From positions 248,001 to 312,000 of the forward strand of contig NZ_VITA01000007.1 of assembly GCF_007827695.1 (NCBI RefSeq): a stretch of 64,000 bases of DNA. Reading direction: 5' to 3'. The translations under genes were made by a program, and so were the position numbers. The notes under the pieces were generated by a model. It did not search any database. It had not been told where the DNA came from and was given only the letters and a program-made list of their open reading frames with translations. This stretch comes from Sinorhizobium medicae. GTDB taxonomy: Bacteria; Pseudomonadota; Alphaproteobacteria; Rhizobiales; Rhizobiaceae. This document shows, in pieces, positions 34,691 to 44,330 of this stretch (within the stretch, counting starts at the first letter, position 1; every line of letters starts with the position of its first letter).

Positions 34691-35734
34691 ATGGCCATTG
34701 CACGAGGATATGCGGCGACGGACGCTTCGAAGCCGCTCGCCCCCTTCACCTTCGAACGCCGCGAGCCGCGCGACGACGACGTGGTGATCGACATCAAATA
34801 TTGTGGCGTCTGCCATTCCGATATCCACCAGGCGCGTGACGAATGGGGCAACTCGACTTTTCCCATGGTTCCCGGTCACGAAATCGTCGGGCTCGTCAGG
34901 GCGGTCGGCTCCAAGGTCACGAAATTCAAGATCGGCGATCGGGTAGGGGTTGGCTGCTTCGTGGATTCCTGCACGACCTGCGCCACGCGCGATCTCGACC
35001 TGGAGCAGTACTTGCCCGGCCTTGTGGTCACATATAACGGCGTGGAGGCCGACGGGACTCCGACGCAGGGAGGTTATTCCGACCATATCGTCGTCAAGGA
35101 GGGTTATGTGCTCTCCATTCCGGAGAACCTGCCGCTCGATGCAGCCGCACCGCTGCTTTGCGCCGGCATCACGCTCTATTCGCCGCTGCGTCACTGGGAG
35201 GCCGGCCCGGGCAAGAAGGTGGCGATCGTCGGCATGGGCGGCCTCGGCCACATGGGCGTGAAGCTCGCCCATGCGATGGGGGCGGAGGTCACGGTGCTCA
35301 GCCAGACGCTTTCCAAGAAGGAGGATGGGCTCAAGCTCGGGGCCGATCACTACTACGCGACGAAGGATCCGGAGACGTTTACGAAGCTCGCGGGCAGCTT
35401 CGACCTCATCATCTGCACGGTCGCGGCCGAGATCGACTGGAACGCCTATCTCAACCTCCTGAAGATCGACGGCGATCTGGTGCTGGTCGGCATTCCTGAG
35501 AATCCGGTTCCGGTCCATGCCTTCTCGCTCGTGCCGGCACGGCGCAGTATCTCCGGTTCGATGATCGGCTCGATCAAGGAGACGCAGGAGATGCTGGATT
35601 TCTGCGGCGAGCACGGCATCGCTTCGGAGATCGAGATGATCGAGATCGGGCAGATCAACGAGGCTTACGAACGCGTGGTGAGAAGCGACGTACGCTACCG
35701 CTTCGTCATCGACATGGCCTCGCTCAAGGCCTGA
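34691..35734 (+). CDS. Zinc-type NAD(P)-dependent alcohol dehydrogenase (YahK/CAD-like)
   Basis: The 347-residue medium-chain dehydrogenase has catalytic zinc ligands CGVCHSD and GHEIVG, and the Rossmann motif [12 protein letters not shown]. It resembles the YahK/cinnamyl-alcohol type, which reduces aldehydes with NADPH. The structural-zinc lobe keeps DSCTTC, but the third and fourth cysteines of the usual set are replaced (ATR and QYL), so this zinc is probably absent, as in some proteobacterial relatives. The divergent AraC gene is its likely activator. Confidence 0.9.
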   Translation: MAIARGYAATDASKPLAPFTFERREPRDDDVVIDIKYCGVCHSDIHQARDEWGNSTFPMVPGHEIVGLVRAVGSKVTKFKIGDRVGVGCFVDSCTTCATRDLDLEQYLPGLVVTYNGVEADGTPTQGGYSDHIVVKEGYVLSIPENLPLDAAAPLLCAGITLYSPLRHWEAGPGKKVAIVGMGGLGHMGVKLAHAMGAEVTVLSQTLSKKEDGLKLGADHYYATKDPETFTKLAGSFDLIICTVAAEIDWNAYLNLLKIDGDLVLVGIPENPVPVHAFSLVPARRSISGSMIGSIKETQEMLDFCGEHGIASEIEMIEIGQINEAYERVVRSDVRYRFVIDMASLKA

Positions 35735-35757
35735 TTTGCAGGGCCGCTGCCGTTGTC

Positions 35758-36222
35758 TCAAAGCAACGGCAGCGGCCCGTCATTCTTGATTTCCTCCATG
35801 ACCGCATAGGTTCGCGTCTCCTTGACGCCCGGGAGTGTCCACAGCACCTGGCCGAGAAAATTACGATAGGCGGCCATGTCCTCGAAGCGCGTCTTGACGA
35901 GATAATCGAAGCCTCCCGCCACCATGTGGCATTCGAGCACCGCGGGCGCCTGCTTTATGGCGGCCGCGAACTGGTCGAAGACCTCCGGCGTCGTCTTGTC
36001 GAGCATCACCTCGATGAAGACCAGCAGCCCGAAGCCGAGCTTGTGCGGATCGAGGCGTGCGCCGAAGCCGGAAACATAGCCCTCTTTCAGGAGCCGCCTC
36101 AGGCGTTCGCTGGTCGCGGTCGGGGAAAGCCCGATCCGGTCGGCGAGTTCCAGATTGGTAATCCGCCCGTCCGCCTGCAGGATATTGAGGATTCTCCGGT
36201 CCGTCTTGTCGATCTGGTGCAT
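35758..36222 (-). CDS. Lrp/AsnC-family transcriptional regulator
   Basis: The 154-residue protein has an Lrp helix-turn-helix (KTDRRILNILQADGRITN, IGLSPTATSERLRRLLKEGY) and a RAM domain (VLECHMVAGGFDYLVKTRF). It resembles leucine-responsive Lrp more than the AsnC protein at 33053. GGGAGG directly precedes ATG 36222. It converges with the alcohol dehydrogenase and lies 23 bases downstream of the amidohydrolase gene, so it may be co-transcribed with it. Confidence 0.92.
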   Translation of the reverse strand: MHQIDKTDRRILNILQADGRITNLELADRIGLSPTATSERLRRLLKEGYVSGFGARLDPHKLGFGLLVFIEVMLDKTTPEVFDQFAAAIKQAPAVLECHMVAGGFDYLVKTRFEDMAAYRNFLGQVLWTLPGVKETRTYAVMEEIKNDGPLPLL

Positions 36223-36245
36223 GGCCCCCTCCCGCTTTCCGTTAT

Positions 36246-37409
36246 TCAGGCGGCGAGCCGTGCCTCGGCGAGTTTCACCCAATAGGAGATTCCATGCGGG
36301 ATGACTTCGTCGTTGAAGTCATAGGCCGGATGATGCAGGCCCGCCGTGTCGCCATTTCCGATGAACACGAAGGCGCCCGGCCGGGAAAGCAGCATGTAGG
36401 AGAAGTCCTCGCCGCCCATCAACGGATCGAGCGCTTCATCGACGTTGCCTTCGCCGGCAACCGTGGCGGCGACGGCAAGCGCGTGGCCGGTTTCGGCGGC
36501 GTGGTTCACGGTCACCGGATAGTTACGGCCGTACCAGATGTCGACCGTGGCGCCATAGGCGAGAGCGATGCTCTCGGCGATCTGGCGGATCCGGACTTCG
36601 CCGATGTCCCGCACCTCCGGCGTCAAAGCGCGCACTGTGCCGGCGAGAGTGGCCTGTTCGGGGATGACGTTGTGCGCGAAGCCCGCATTGAACTTGGTGA
36701 CGGAGACGACGATCGAGGCAAGCGGATCGACGGTGCGCGAGGCGATCGTCTGAAGCGCGTTGACGATCTGGGCACCGATGGCGATCGGGTCGATCGTCCT
36801 GTGCGGCTGAGCCGCGTGTCCGCCGCGGCCCTTGACCGTGATGGTGAATTCGTCGGTTGAGGCCATGATCGGACCGACACGGCTGCCGAAATGGCCGACC
36901 GGCATGCCCGGCATGTTGTGCATGCCATAGACTTCCTCGATCGCGAAGCGCTCCATCATGCCGTCCTTCACCATCTCGTTTCCGCCGCCGCCGCCTTCCT
37001 CGGCCGGCTGGAAGATCACGGCGACATTGCCGGCAAAATTCCGCGTTTCAGCCAGGTATTTCGCCGCGCCAAGCAGCATGGCCGTGTGCCCGTCGTGGCC
37101 GCAGGCATGCATTTTGCCGGGGGTCTTCGAAGTCCAGGCCATTCCGCTCGCCTCAGTGATCGGCAGAGCATCCATGTCGGCCCTGAGCCCGATGGTGCGG
37201 CCGGGGCCGCGATTGCCACGGATCAGGCCGACCACTCCGGTGCGGCCGAGCCCGGTCACGATTTCGTCAACGCCGAATTCCTTCAGTTTCCGTTCGACGA
37301 AGGCTGCCGTGTTTTCGACTGCGAACAGAAGCTCCGGGTTCTGGTGCAGGTGGCGCCGCCATTCTGTCACTTCGGTCTTGAGGTCGGCGGCACGGTTCAA
37401 AATCGGCAT
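36246..37409 (-). CDS. M20-family amidohydrolase (hippurate hydrolase-like)
   Basis: The 387-residue M20D peptidase has the metal ligands GKMHACGHDGHTAM, EEGGGGG and MGGEDFSYML, and the dimerisation-domain motif KGRGGHAAQPHRTIDP. Relatives remove acyl groups from N-acyl amino acids (HipO) or auxin conjugates; the true substrate is not predictable. ATG 37409 follows AGGAAACGAACG; the frame upstream to 37751 is not family-like. It is divergent from the D,D-carboxypeptidase. Confidence 0.92.
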   Translation of the reverse strand: MPILNRAADLKTEVTEWRRHLHQNPELLFAVENTAAFVERKLKEFGVDEIVTGLGRTGVVGLIRGNRGPGRTIGLRADMDALPITEASGMAWTSKTPGKMHACGHDGHTAMLLGAAKYLAETRNFAGNVAVIFQPAEEGGGGGNEMVKDGMMERFAIEEVYGMHNMPGMPVGHFGSRVGPIMASTDEFTITVKGRGGHAAQPHRTIDPIAIGAQIVNALQTIASRTVDPLASIVVSVTKFNAGFAHNVIPEQATLAGTVRALTPEVRDIGEVRIRQIAESIALAYGATVDIWYGRNYPVTVNHAAETGHALAVAATVAGEGNVDEALDPLMGGEDFSYMLLSRPGAFVFIGNGDTAGLHHPAYDFNDEVIPHGISYWVKLAEARLAA

Positions 37410-37614
37410 CGTTCGTTTCCTGTCGGTCTGTTCGTTCCATGGGGTTCGAAACCTGAGGTCCGGCGCTGGAGCGTCCGGCTGAGGTCTCGCCGCCGGAGTG
37501 TTCCGGCGGTGGATTGACGCGGCCGCCAAAATGAATGGGCTTTGCCATTTCCTTGCCATATAGGCTAAATAGCGGGACGATACGAGGCAACAGCGGATTT
37601 TCGAGGTTTGGATT

Positions 37615-38745
37615 GTGGCGATAACAGGATTGTCGGTAGGTGACAGGCTAGGCAGGATGGGCACGCTTGCAGGCGCTTGCGCGATCTTTTTGGCTGCGGT
37701 GCTTCCCGCTTCTGCCAATCCGCGGCTCGTGATCGACGTCGATACGCTCAAGGTCTACGAGCATCAGGACATTTTCCAGAAGTGGTATCCGGCGTCGCTG
37801 ACCAAGCTGATGACAGCCTATATCACGTTCAGAGCGATCAAGGCGGACCAACTGACGCTGGAGAGCCCGGTCGTGATGACGAAGAACGCCGCTTCCGAGG
37901 CGCCGAGCAAGATGTTCTACAAGCCTGGCCAGAAGATGACGCTCGACAGCGCATTGAAGATGATGCTGGTCAAGTCGGCAAACGACGTCGCCGTTGCGAT
38001 CGCCGAGACGGTCGGCGGAACCGAGCAGGCCTTCATCGAGAGGATGAACGCCGAGGCCCGCCGCATCGGAATGACGTCGTCGCGGTTCATCAATCCCCAC
38101 GGCCTTCCCGGCGAAGGGCAATATACGACGGCCCGGGACCTTGCGGTCCTCGCTGTCACGCTGAAGCGCGAATTCCCGCAATATGCCTCCTATTTCGCGC
38201 TGGAAGGCTTCACCACCGGGAAGAAGGATTATCCCAACTACAACATGCTGATCGGCCGTTTCGAGGGTGCCGACGGCATGAAGACGGGGTTCATCTGCGC
38301 TTCGGGGTTCAATCAGGTCTCCTCGGCGGTCCGCTCCGGACGCCGGGTGGTCTCGGTCGTGCTTGGCGAAGACAGTCTTGGAGCGCGCGCCGACGAGTCG
38401 GCCCGGCTCCTGCAGAAGGCATTGACGACGGTGGCCACGGACAAGCCTTCGCTTGCGGAGATTCCGCCTTACGGCGAGAGCCGCGAAGTCGTTGCCGACG
38501 TCAGCAGGGAGATCTGCTCCAAGCAGGCAGCGAAGGTGCGCAGCGAGGGCCGCGACGAAGCGGGCCGGCAGAAACTGCTTTCACCCTATATTCACGAGAT
38601 CGACCGTCCGCTGAAACTTGCCTTCGCCGGGCTCATGCCGGGCAGCAACGACAAGATCGCAAAGGCCGGCAAGAATGCCACGGCGCAGGGCGACGCCGTC
38701 GAGATCGCTGACGTGCCGATTCCGGTCCCGCGCCCGAGCTTCTGA
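37615..38745 (+). CDS. D-alanyl-D-alanine carboxypeptidase (DacA/PBP5 type)
   Basis: The 376-residue protein has a signal sequence (GACAIFLAAVLPASAN) and the three serine-peptidase motifs: PASLTK (SxxK), KSANDV (SxN) and GMKTG (KTG). It would trim the terminal D-Ala from peptidoglycan pentapeptides in the periplasm. The GTG start at 37615 has GAGG seven bases upstream. The C-terminal tail is proline-rich (DVPIPVPRPSF) and lacks an obvious amphipathic anchor. It precedes the CobW-family gene by 12 bases, so they are likely one operon. Confidence 0.93.
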   Translation: MAITGLSVGDRLGRMGTLAGACAIFLAAVLPASANPRLVIDVDTLKVYEHQDIFQKWYPASLTKLMTAYITFRAIKADQLTLESPVVMTKNAASEAPSKMFYKPGQKMTLDSALKMMLVKSANDVAVAIAETVGGTEQAFIERMNAEARRIGMTSSRFINPHGLPGEGQYTTARDLAVLAVTLKREFPQYASYFALEGFTTGKKDYPNYNMLIGRFEGADGMKTGFICASGFNQVSSAVRSGRRVVSVVLGEDSLGARADESARLLQKALTTVATDKPSLAEIPPYGESREVVADVSREICSKQAAKVRSEGRDEAGRQKLLSPYIHEIDRPLKLAFAGLMPGSNDKIAKAGKNATAQGDAVEIADVPIPVPRPSF

Positions 38746-38757
38746 ACGGAGTCTTTC

Positions 38758-39906
38758 ATGAATGGTCCAATGCCGGTGGTGCCGGTCTCGATCCTCACCG
38801 GCTTTCTCGGCGCGGGCAAGACGACCCTTCTGAACCGGGTTCTCAAGGATCCGGCGCTTGCAGATACGGCCGTGATCATCAACGAGTTCGGCGACGTCTC
38901 GATCGACCACCTCCTCGTCGAGGCATCAAGTGACGGCGTCATCGAGCTTTCCGACGGCTGCCTGTGCTGCACCGTTCGCGGTGAGCTTGTCGATACGCTC
39001 GCCGATCTCATGGACCGGATGCAGACGGGCCGTATCAAGCCGTTGAAGCGCGTCGTCATCGAAACCACCGGGCTTGCCGATCCGGCGCCGGTGCTGCAGT
39101 CCGTCCTCGGCAATCCCGTCATTGCCCAGAACTTCCGTCTGGACGGCGTCGTCACCGTCGTCGATGCTGTCAACGGCGGGCAGACGATCGCCAATCATCC
39201 GGAGGCGCTGAAGCAGGTCGCCGTTGCCGACCGGCTGGTGATCAGCAAGACCGGGCTCGCGAAAGGCAGAGGGCTCGGAGGGCTTAAGGCGCGACTGAGG
39301 GATCTCAACCCGCGCGCGCCCGTCATCGACGGCGATACGGAGGAGGCGGGCCGGGCCGAACTCTTCGTCTGCGGCCTCTATGACGCCTCGACCAAGGTCG
39401 CCGATGTCGGCCGCTGGCTCCAGGACGAGGCCGACGCCGATCATGGCCATCACCACCACCACGGCGCTGGTCACGACCATGGGGGCGGGCACCACCATCA
39501 CGACCATCACCACGACGTCAATCGCCATGGCTCGGACATCCGCTCCTTCAGTATCGTGCACGACCGGCCGATCGAGCCGATGGCGCTGGAGATGTTCATC
39601 GATCTTCTGCGATCGGCGCATGGCGAAAAGCTTCTCCGCATGAAGGCGATCGTTTCTGTCGCCGACAATCCCGAGCGGCCGGTGGTACTGCACGGCGTGC
39701 AGGCGGTCTTTCACGCTCCGGAGCGGCTTGCCGCCTGGCCTGACCCGGCCGATCGCCGCACGCGGATGGTGCTGATCACCAAAGGCCTGGAGGAAGCGTT
39801 CGTGCGTGACCTTTTCGACGCCTTCACTGGCAAGCCGCGCATCGATCGGCCGGACGCACAGGCGCTCGCCGACAATCCGCTGGCCGTACCGGGAATGACG
39901 TTCTGA
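38758..39906 (+). CDS. CobW/COG0523-family GTPase with His-rich metal loop
   Basis: The 382-residue G3E GTPase has the P-loop GFLGAGKTT, the CxCC metal site GCLCC, ETTGLADP (Walker B side) and NKxD variant SKTGL. Between its two domains lies a His/Asp-rich loop (residues ~225-250, containing HGHHHHH and HHHHDHHHD), expected to hold zinc or cobalt. The family includes zinc metallochaperones and CobW of the B12 pathway. The cobS/cobT genes are 10 kb away, and no zinc-uptake genes are next to it, so the metal is not settled. Confidence 0.9.
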   Translation: MNGPMPVVPVSILTGFLGAGKTTLLNRVLKDPALADTAVIINEFGDVSIDHLLVEASSDGVIELSDGCLCCTVRGELVDTLADLMDRMQTGRIKPLKRVVIETTGLADPAPVLQSVLGNPVIAQNFRLDGVVTVVDAVNGGQTIANHPEALKQVAVADRLVISKTGLAKGRGLGGLKARLRDLNPRAPVIDGDTEEAGRAELFVCGLYDASTKVADVGRWLQDEADADHGHHHHHGAGHDHGGGHHHHDHHHDVNRHGSDIRSFSIVHDRPIEPMALEMFIDLLRSAHGEKLLRMKAIVSVADNPERPVVLHGVQAVFHAPERLAAWPDPADRRTRMVLITKGLEEAFVRDLFDAFTGKPRIDRPDAQALADNPLAVPGMTF

Positions 39907-39975
39907 GCCGCTGTCTTTCCGACCCATTCCCCTCCAGATCAGGGGCCATCGTCTGCGACGAGACGAACTGGAGCG

Positions 39976-40212
39976 CTAGGTCTTCTTGCGGATGAGAAAG
40001 CGATGCCCGCCTGAAACCGGCTCCGCCTTTTCCAGCCGGTGTCCGTCCTCGTTGCAGAAATGCGGGATGTCGACAACGGCCAGTGGATCGGTGGTTTCGA
40101 TCTCGATGAGAGCGCCAGCCGTCATGTTTTCCATGCGCTTGCGTGTTTTCAAAACGGGAAGGGGGCATTTCAGCCCCCTCAGATCGTATCGCAATTTCGC
40201 CTCTTCGGGCAT
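39976..40212 (-). CDS. TusA/SirA-like sulfur-carrier protein
   Basis: The 78-residue protein has the TusA motif LRGLKCPLPVLKTRK with its sulfur-carrying Cys near residue 17 and the ending GGHRFLIRKK. TusA proteins pass persulfide sulfur, for example towards MnmA for tRNA 2-thiolation. Its ATG overlaps the TGA of the L,D-transpeptidase gene by one base, so it is translationally coupled to an envelope enzyme, an odd partner. Confidence 0.88.
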   Translation of the reverse strand: MPEEAKLRYDLRGLKCPLPVLKTRKRMENMTAGALIEIETTDPLAVVDIPHFCNEDGHRLEKAEPVSGGHRFLIRKKT

Positions 40213-41633
40213 CAATTGCCCCAGATTTTCCAGAACGGGCGCTTCTTCGGCTGATCGATCGGGGCCTGATCAACCGCGGGCTGCTCGGCGGCCTGCGCCT
40301 GCGCATTCGCCGCAGGAGCAGCGGCCACCTGCGGCTTGTCTTGCGCCGGCGGGACTTCTTGTTGCCCGTTTGCGGCGGGTTGCGGCGGGGCCTGCGGCGC
40401 GGGAGAAGCGGCCGTCGGTGCCACGGGTGAGGCATTCGGCTCGTTCCGGGAGAAAAGACCCCATAGCGACTTACTCGCAGGCTCCGGCTGCACCGCTGCC
40501 TGCTCGACAGAGCGCTCAAGCGGGTTGGCCTGAGGTACCGGCAGACCCTTGCCTTCGCGGGCCGCCTTTTCCAGGGCTTCCTTCTGGATCAAGGCTGCCT
40601 GCTTGGCTTCCTCGGCCTCTTTCTGCTCCGCGATCTTCTTTTCGAGTTCGCTCACCTTGAGCAGCTTGCCGGCATCGAGCGAGCTGCCGGTCGGCGCGTA
40701 GGCAAGCTCGCGCCCCTTGCGCTGATCGGCGACAACAGCCTTGCGCTCGGCTTCGGTCGGTTCGTACCAGACCATGCCCTGGTATTTCTTCAACGCCTTC
40801 TCGTAGTCGCGCCGGAAGTCCTTGTCGTAGCTCGCCATAGCCATCTGCAGCGCCGGCGGTGTCGACATTGGCGGGCATTGGGCCGTCGCGTTGAACTGGC
40901 CCTCGGACTGCTGGTTGAAGACATATTTCCGCTCGCAGACATTCACTGCCGGCGGGCGCTTGGTCACTTCGAACTGGTCGTAGCCGACCTTCAGCATTTT
41001 CCAGAAATCGATGTTCGGATTGTCGCGGTGGCGCGCCATGTTCTCCGCCGTCATGCGGAAAGGGAAGGCCTGCAGCTGCACGCTTTCCTGACCACCTTTG
41101 AACGCATCGCGGGCGAGCGCGAAGATCTCGATGATCTGCTCGTCCGTCATCGAATAGCAGCCGGACGAGGAGCAGGCGCCATGGATCATCAGATGCGTAC
41201 CGGTGCGACCGTTGGCCTTGTCATAGGTGTTCGGGTAGCCGGTATTGATGGCAAGATAATAGCTCGAATTGGGGTTGAGCTGACGCGGATAGAGCGGATA
41301 GAAGCCCTCCGGGGCCTGCCGGTCTCCCTCCTTCACCTTCGGCCCAAGCTTACCGGACCAGGCGCAGATCTTATAGCTTTTCAAAAGCTGGAAGCGGTTG
41401 GCCGTGTTCGCTTTCCAGACTTCCAGCGTACCTTCTTCCTTGAAAATGCGCAGCAGGATCGGGGATGTCTTCTGCATCCCCAGCTCTCGCATCTTGCTGA
41501 CCATCTTGCCGGAGAGCTGGTACTCGGTCTTGTTCTTGACGGAGGACAGGTTTACGGAATCGAGCGTTTCGTTGGTGCAGCCCGCAAGAGCGGCTGCGAC
41601 AGCGACGGTGAGGATAAGGTTCCTGAAACGCAT
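40212..41633 (-). CDS. YafK-type L,D-transpeptidase-fold lipoprotein with long variable tail
   Basis: The 473-residue protein has a lipoprotein signal (AVAAALAGC) and a YkuD-type catalytic site HGACSSSGCYSM. The second half contains a helical Glu/Lys/Ala segment (LEKKIAEQKEAEEAKQAAL) and a long Pro/Ala/Gln tail ending PFWKIWGN. YafK-type enzymes act on cross-links between peptidoglycan and outer-membrane proteins. The start at 41633 places the lipobox correctly. The tail makes it far longer than the E. coli protein (about 250 residues) and may span towards the outer membrane. Confidence 0.85.
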   Translation of the reverse strand: MRFRNLILTVAVAAALAGCTNETLDSVNLSSVKNKTEYQLSGKMVSKMRELGMQKTSPILLRIFKEEGTLEVWKANTANRFQLLKSYKICAWSGKLGPKVKEGDRQAPEGFYPLYPRQLNPNSSYYLAINTGYPNTYDKANGRTGTHLMIHGACSSSGCYSMTDEQIIEIFALARDAFKGGQESVQLQAFPFRMTAENMARHRDNPNIDFWKMLKVGYDQFEVTKRPPAVNVCERKYVFNQQSEGQFNATAQCPPMSTPPALQMAMASYDKDFRRDYEKALKKYQGMVWYEPTEAERKAVVADQRKGRELAYAPTGSSLDAGKLLKVSELEKKIAEQKEAEEAKQAALIQKEALEKAAREGKGLPVPQANPLERSVEQAAVQPEPASKSLWGLFSRNEPNASPVAPTAASPAPQAPPQPAANGQQEVPPAQDKPQVAAAPAANAQAQAAEQPAVDQAPIDQPKKRPFWKIWGN

Positions 41634-41898
41634 CAGCAAAGCCCGTTCTAGCCACATTCCATCCGTGCACGCCTCTTCCAGGAAGGACAGGCGTCAACGA
41701 ATCAGTACGTCATTATTCTTCACGAAATCTTAACCGTGCAGGCGCCCCCTGCGAATGGCCATCTCTCATGACCGCATGAATATGGCCAAGATTTGGCCAT
41801 AGTCCAAATCCGGTTGTCGAACGCTCCCGATAATCGCGATGGTTCAGATCGGAACAAGCCAGATACGAGCGATAAGACGGAGCTTTTTCCCAGGGTTT

Positions 41899-42852
41899 TC
41901 AGAGATTACGGCCGATGTTCAGATATTTCTGCCGCCGGTCGGACCGCAATTCGTCGCCACTGCGTGCGGACAGCTCTTTGAGGGCATCGCCGATCACGGC
42001 TTCGGTGCGGCTGATGACCGCGTCCGGATCGCGATGGGCCCCGCCGATCGGCTCCGGAATTATTCCATCGATGACGCCGAGTGACTTCAAGTCTTCGGCG
42101 GTGATCTTCATGTTGCTCGCGGCCTCCTTGGCTCGCGTCGAGTCGCGCCAAAGGATCGAGGCAGCACCTTCCGGTGAGATCACGCTATAGATCGCATGTT
42201 CCAGCATGTAGACGCGGTTGCCTGTTGCAATGGCTATTGCGCCGCCTGAGCCGCCCTCTCCAATGACCACTGTGACGATCGGCACCTTGACGTTGAGGCA
42301 CATTTCGGTCGAGCGCGCGATCGCTTCGGCCTGGCCGCGCTCCTCCGCGTTAACACCTGGATAGGCGCCCGCGGTATCGACCAGCGTGATCAGCGGCAGG
42401 CCGAAACGGTCGGCCATCTCCATGATCCGTGTTGCCTTGCGATAGCCTTCCGGTCGAGGGCTGCCGAAATTGTGCTTGATCCGCGACTTGGTGTCGTTGC
42501 CCTTCTCCTGACCGATGACGGCGACGGGCGCGCCGCGGAATCGGGCGAGCCCGGCCTGGATTGCATCGTCATTGGCAAAGTTCCGGTCGCCGGCCAGCGG
42601 GGTGAACTCGGTGAAGAGGCGTGACGCATAATCGAGGAAATGCGGACGCGAGGGGTGGCGTGCGACTTGAGTCTTCTGCCAGGGGGACAACTTGGAATAG
42701 ATCTCAACCATCGCATCGCGGACGCGCCCTTCCAATCGGGCAATCTCGTCTGATGTGTTGACGCTCTCGTCTTCGCTGGCGAGTTTCTTCAGTTCGAGAA
42801 TCTTGCCTTCGAGATCAGAGATGGGTTTTTCGAAGTCGAGATAATTGTGCAT
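41899..42852 (-). CDS. accA: Acetyl-CoA carboxylase carboxyltransferase subunit alpha AccA
   Basis: The 317-residue protein matches AccA along its whole length ([16 protein letters not shown] at the start, [40 protein letters not shown]). With AccD it transfers CO2 from carboxybiotin to acetyl-CoA, giving malonyl-CoA for fatty-acid synthesis in the cytoplasm. It lies downstream of xerD with 63 bases between, so it may share a transcript. Confidence 0.97.
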   Translation of the reverse strand: MHNYLDFEKPISDLEGKILELKKLASEDESVNTSDEIARLEGRVRDAMVEIYSKLSPWQKTQVARHPSRPHFLDYASRLFTEFTPLAGDRNFANDDAIQAGLARFRGAPVAVIGQEKGNDTKSRIKHNFGSPRPEGYRKATRIMEMADRFGLPLITLVDTAGAYPGVNAEERGQAEAIARSTEMCLNVKVPIVTVVIGEGGSGGAIAIATGNRVYMLEHAIYSVISPEGAASILWRDSTRAKEAASNMKITAEDLKSLGVIDGIIPEPIGGAHRDPDAVISRTEAVIGDALKELSARSGDELRSDRRQKYLNIGRNL

Positions 42853-42915
42853 CAGATGCGTTTCCGATCATTTTTCGACAGGGGTCGCCCTGCCAATCCA
42901 TTCCGTTAGGCGGAC

Positions 42916-43857
42916 CTAATCCTGCTTTTTCGCCTGTTTGGCAAGGGGGTGATGGCTTTGCACGAGGTCGTGAAGCCGTTCTTCCAGCACATGCGTATAG
43001 ATTTGTGTGGTGGAAATGTCCGAATGGCCGAGCAGTTCCTGCACGGCGCGAAGGTCGGCGCCGTTGGCGAGAAGATGGCTCGCGAAGGCGTGTCGCAGCA
43101 CGTGCGGAGAGATCGCCGCGACGCGAATTCCGGCACGTGCGGCGAGGCTCTTGAGGTCGCGGGCGAAGACCTGCCGCGGCAGATACCCGTTCCTGCCATA
43201 GGAGGGGAACAACCAGGGGCTATCGGCGCCGTCGGCCTCTCTGTGCAGTGCTTGGCCATAGGCCCGCATAGCCCGGATCGCCGTCTGCGACAACGGTACG
43301 AGCCTTTCCTTGTTACCCTTGCCGCGAATTATGAGGAAACGCCCGTCTTGCGCAAGCACGCTCGCCGGCAGCGAAACGAGCTCGCTGACGCGCATGCCGG
43401 TCGCGTAGAGGAGTTCGATCAGTGCGTGCATGCGCAGCTTCGCGACGGCGTCCTCACCGCCCTTTTCTGCTTCCGTCTCCGCCTGGCCGATCAGCCTTGT
43501 GACGTCTTCGATGCTGAGCGTCTTGGGAAGCGCGCGGTTTTTCTTCGGCGCGTCAAGGATGCCGGTCGGCTCATCCGTGCGCAGCCCCTCCGCATAGAGA
43601 AACTTGTAGAATTGCCTGAGGGCCGACAGCCGCCGGGCTTGCGACGACGATTTGAAGCCCTCACCCGTGAGGTGGGAGAGATAGCTTCGGAGATCGTCGG
43701 CCGAGGCGTCGACAAGCCCCACGCCGCGCGAGCGCAGGAAAGAACGCGCGTCCCTGAGGTCCCGCTCATAGGATTGCAGCGTGTTCACGGCCGCTCCGCG
43801 CTCGGCGCTCATCATTTCCAGGAAGGCTTCGAGGTGTGCTCCCGACAGATCCGTCAT
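42916..43857 (-). CDS. xerD: Tyrosine recombinase XerD
   Basis: The 313-residue protein has a SAM-like N-terminal domain ([20 protein letters not shown]) and a catalytic domain with Arg in ATGMRVSEL, HxxR in [10 protein letters not shown], His in LLGHSDIS and Tyr in TTQIYTHV. With XerC it resolves chromosome dimers at dif. Full-length XerD size and conserved gene context (accA, aroK) make this the housekeeping enzyme rather than a mobile-element integrase. Its ATG overlaps the stop of the small membrane protein before it (ATGA). Confidence 0.95.
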   Translation of the reverse strand: MTDLSGAHLEAFLEMMSAERGAAVNTLQSYERDLRDARSFLRSRGVGLVDASADDLRSYLSHLTGEGFKSSSQARRLSALRQFYKFLYAEGLRTDEPTGILDAPKKNRALPKTLSIEDVTRLIGQAETEAEKGGEDAVAKLRMHALIELLYATGMRVSELVSLPASVLAQDGRFLIIRGKGNKERLVPLSQTAIRAMRAYGQALHREADGADSPWLFPSYGRNGYLPRQVFARDLKSLAARAGIRVAAISPHVLRHAFASHLLANGADLRAVQELLGHSDISTTQIYTHVLEERLHDLVQSHHPLAKQAKKQD

Positions 43858-44003
43858 TGCGGCTTGTTGATCCGTTCCGAGGGAATGCGCACCGTAACGT
43901 CCCGCTCAACCGGGTCGACGAAGGTGACGAGCGCCACCATCGAGCCATAGATCATGCCGGCCGCGACGGCGCAGATGAACAGGAAGCGGAAGAGGGTGGG
44001 CAT
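43854..44003 (-). CDS. Small membrane protein ahead of xerD (49 aa)
   Basis: The 49-residue protein has one helix ([22 protein letters not shown]) and a short polar tail [22 protein letters not shown] precedes the ATG at 44003, and its stop overlaps the xerD start (ATGA), so it is co-translated with xerD. Function unknown; it is too short for a standard gene-finder length cutoff. Confidence 0.75.
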   Translation of the reverse strand: MPTLFRFLFICAVAAGMIYGSMVALVTFVDPVERDVTVRIPSERINKPQ

Positions 44004-44330
44004 TTCGGTCTCCTCTGCATGGCACCGGGACACCGGATCCGTTTCGCGGACGGGCCATGCAGCCGTTCGATGTGCTGCGGCACGTTCATGGACGAAGGCT
44101 GCAGCGGGTGCGTGAACTATATGAACGGCTCCGCCGGAGAGTTCAAGAAGACAAACCACGGCCCTGAATGCGCCAGCGATCGCTCGCCTTTGCCGGATTT
44201 CGCATAGCACCAGCTCTGCCGGTCGTGAGACCATGTCCCATTGATCGTCCGAGGTGGCCCCCAACGCCTGCGACTTGACGCTCCACCCCGATTTGTCGAT
44301 ACCGGGGGGGAATGGGGAAATTGAAGTGCA
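44004..44330. other. Divergent intergenic region between the xerD operon and aroK
   Basis: This 327-base region presumably holds the two opposing promoters. No convincing gene, RNA or repeat was recognised in it. Confidence 0.5.

Noticed and set aside
42916-43857. Tyrosine recombinase as the sign of a mobile element
   Set aside because: It is housekeeping XerD by length, motifs and gene context, so it is not evidence of a genomic island.
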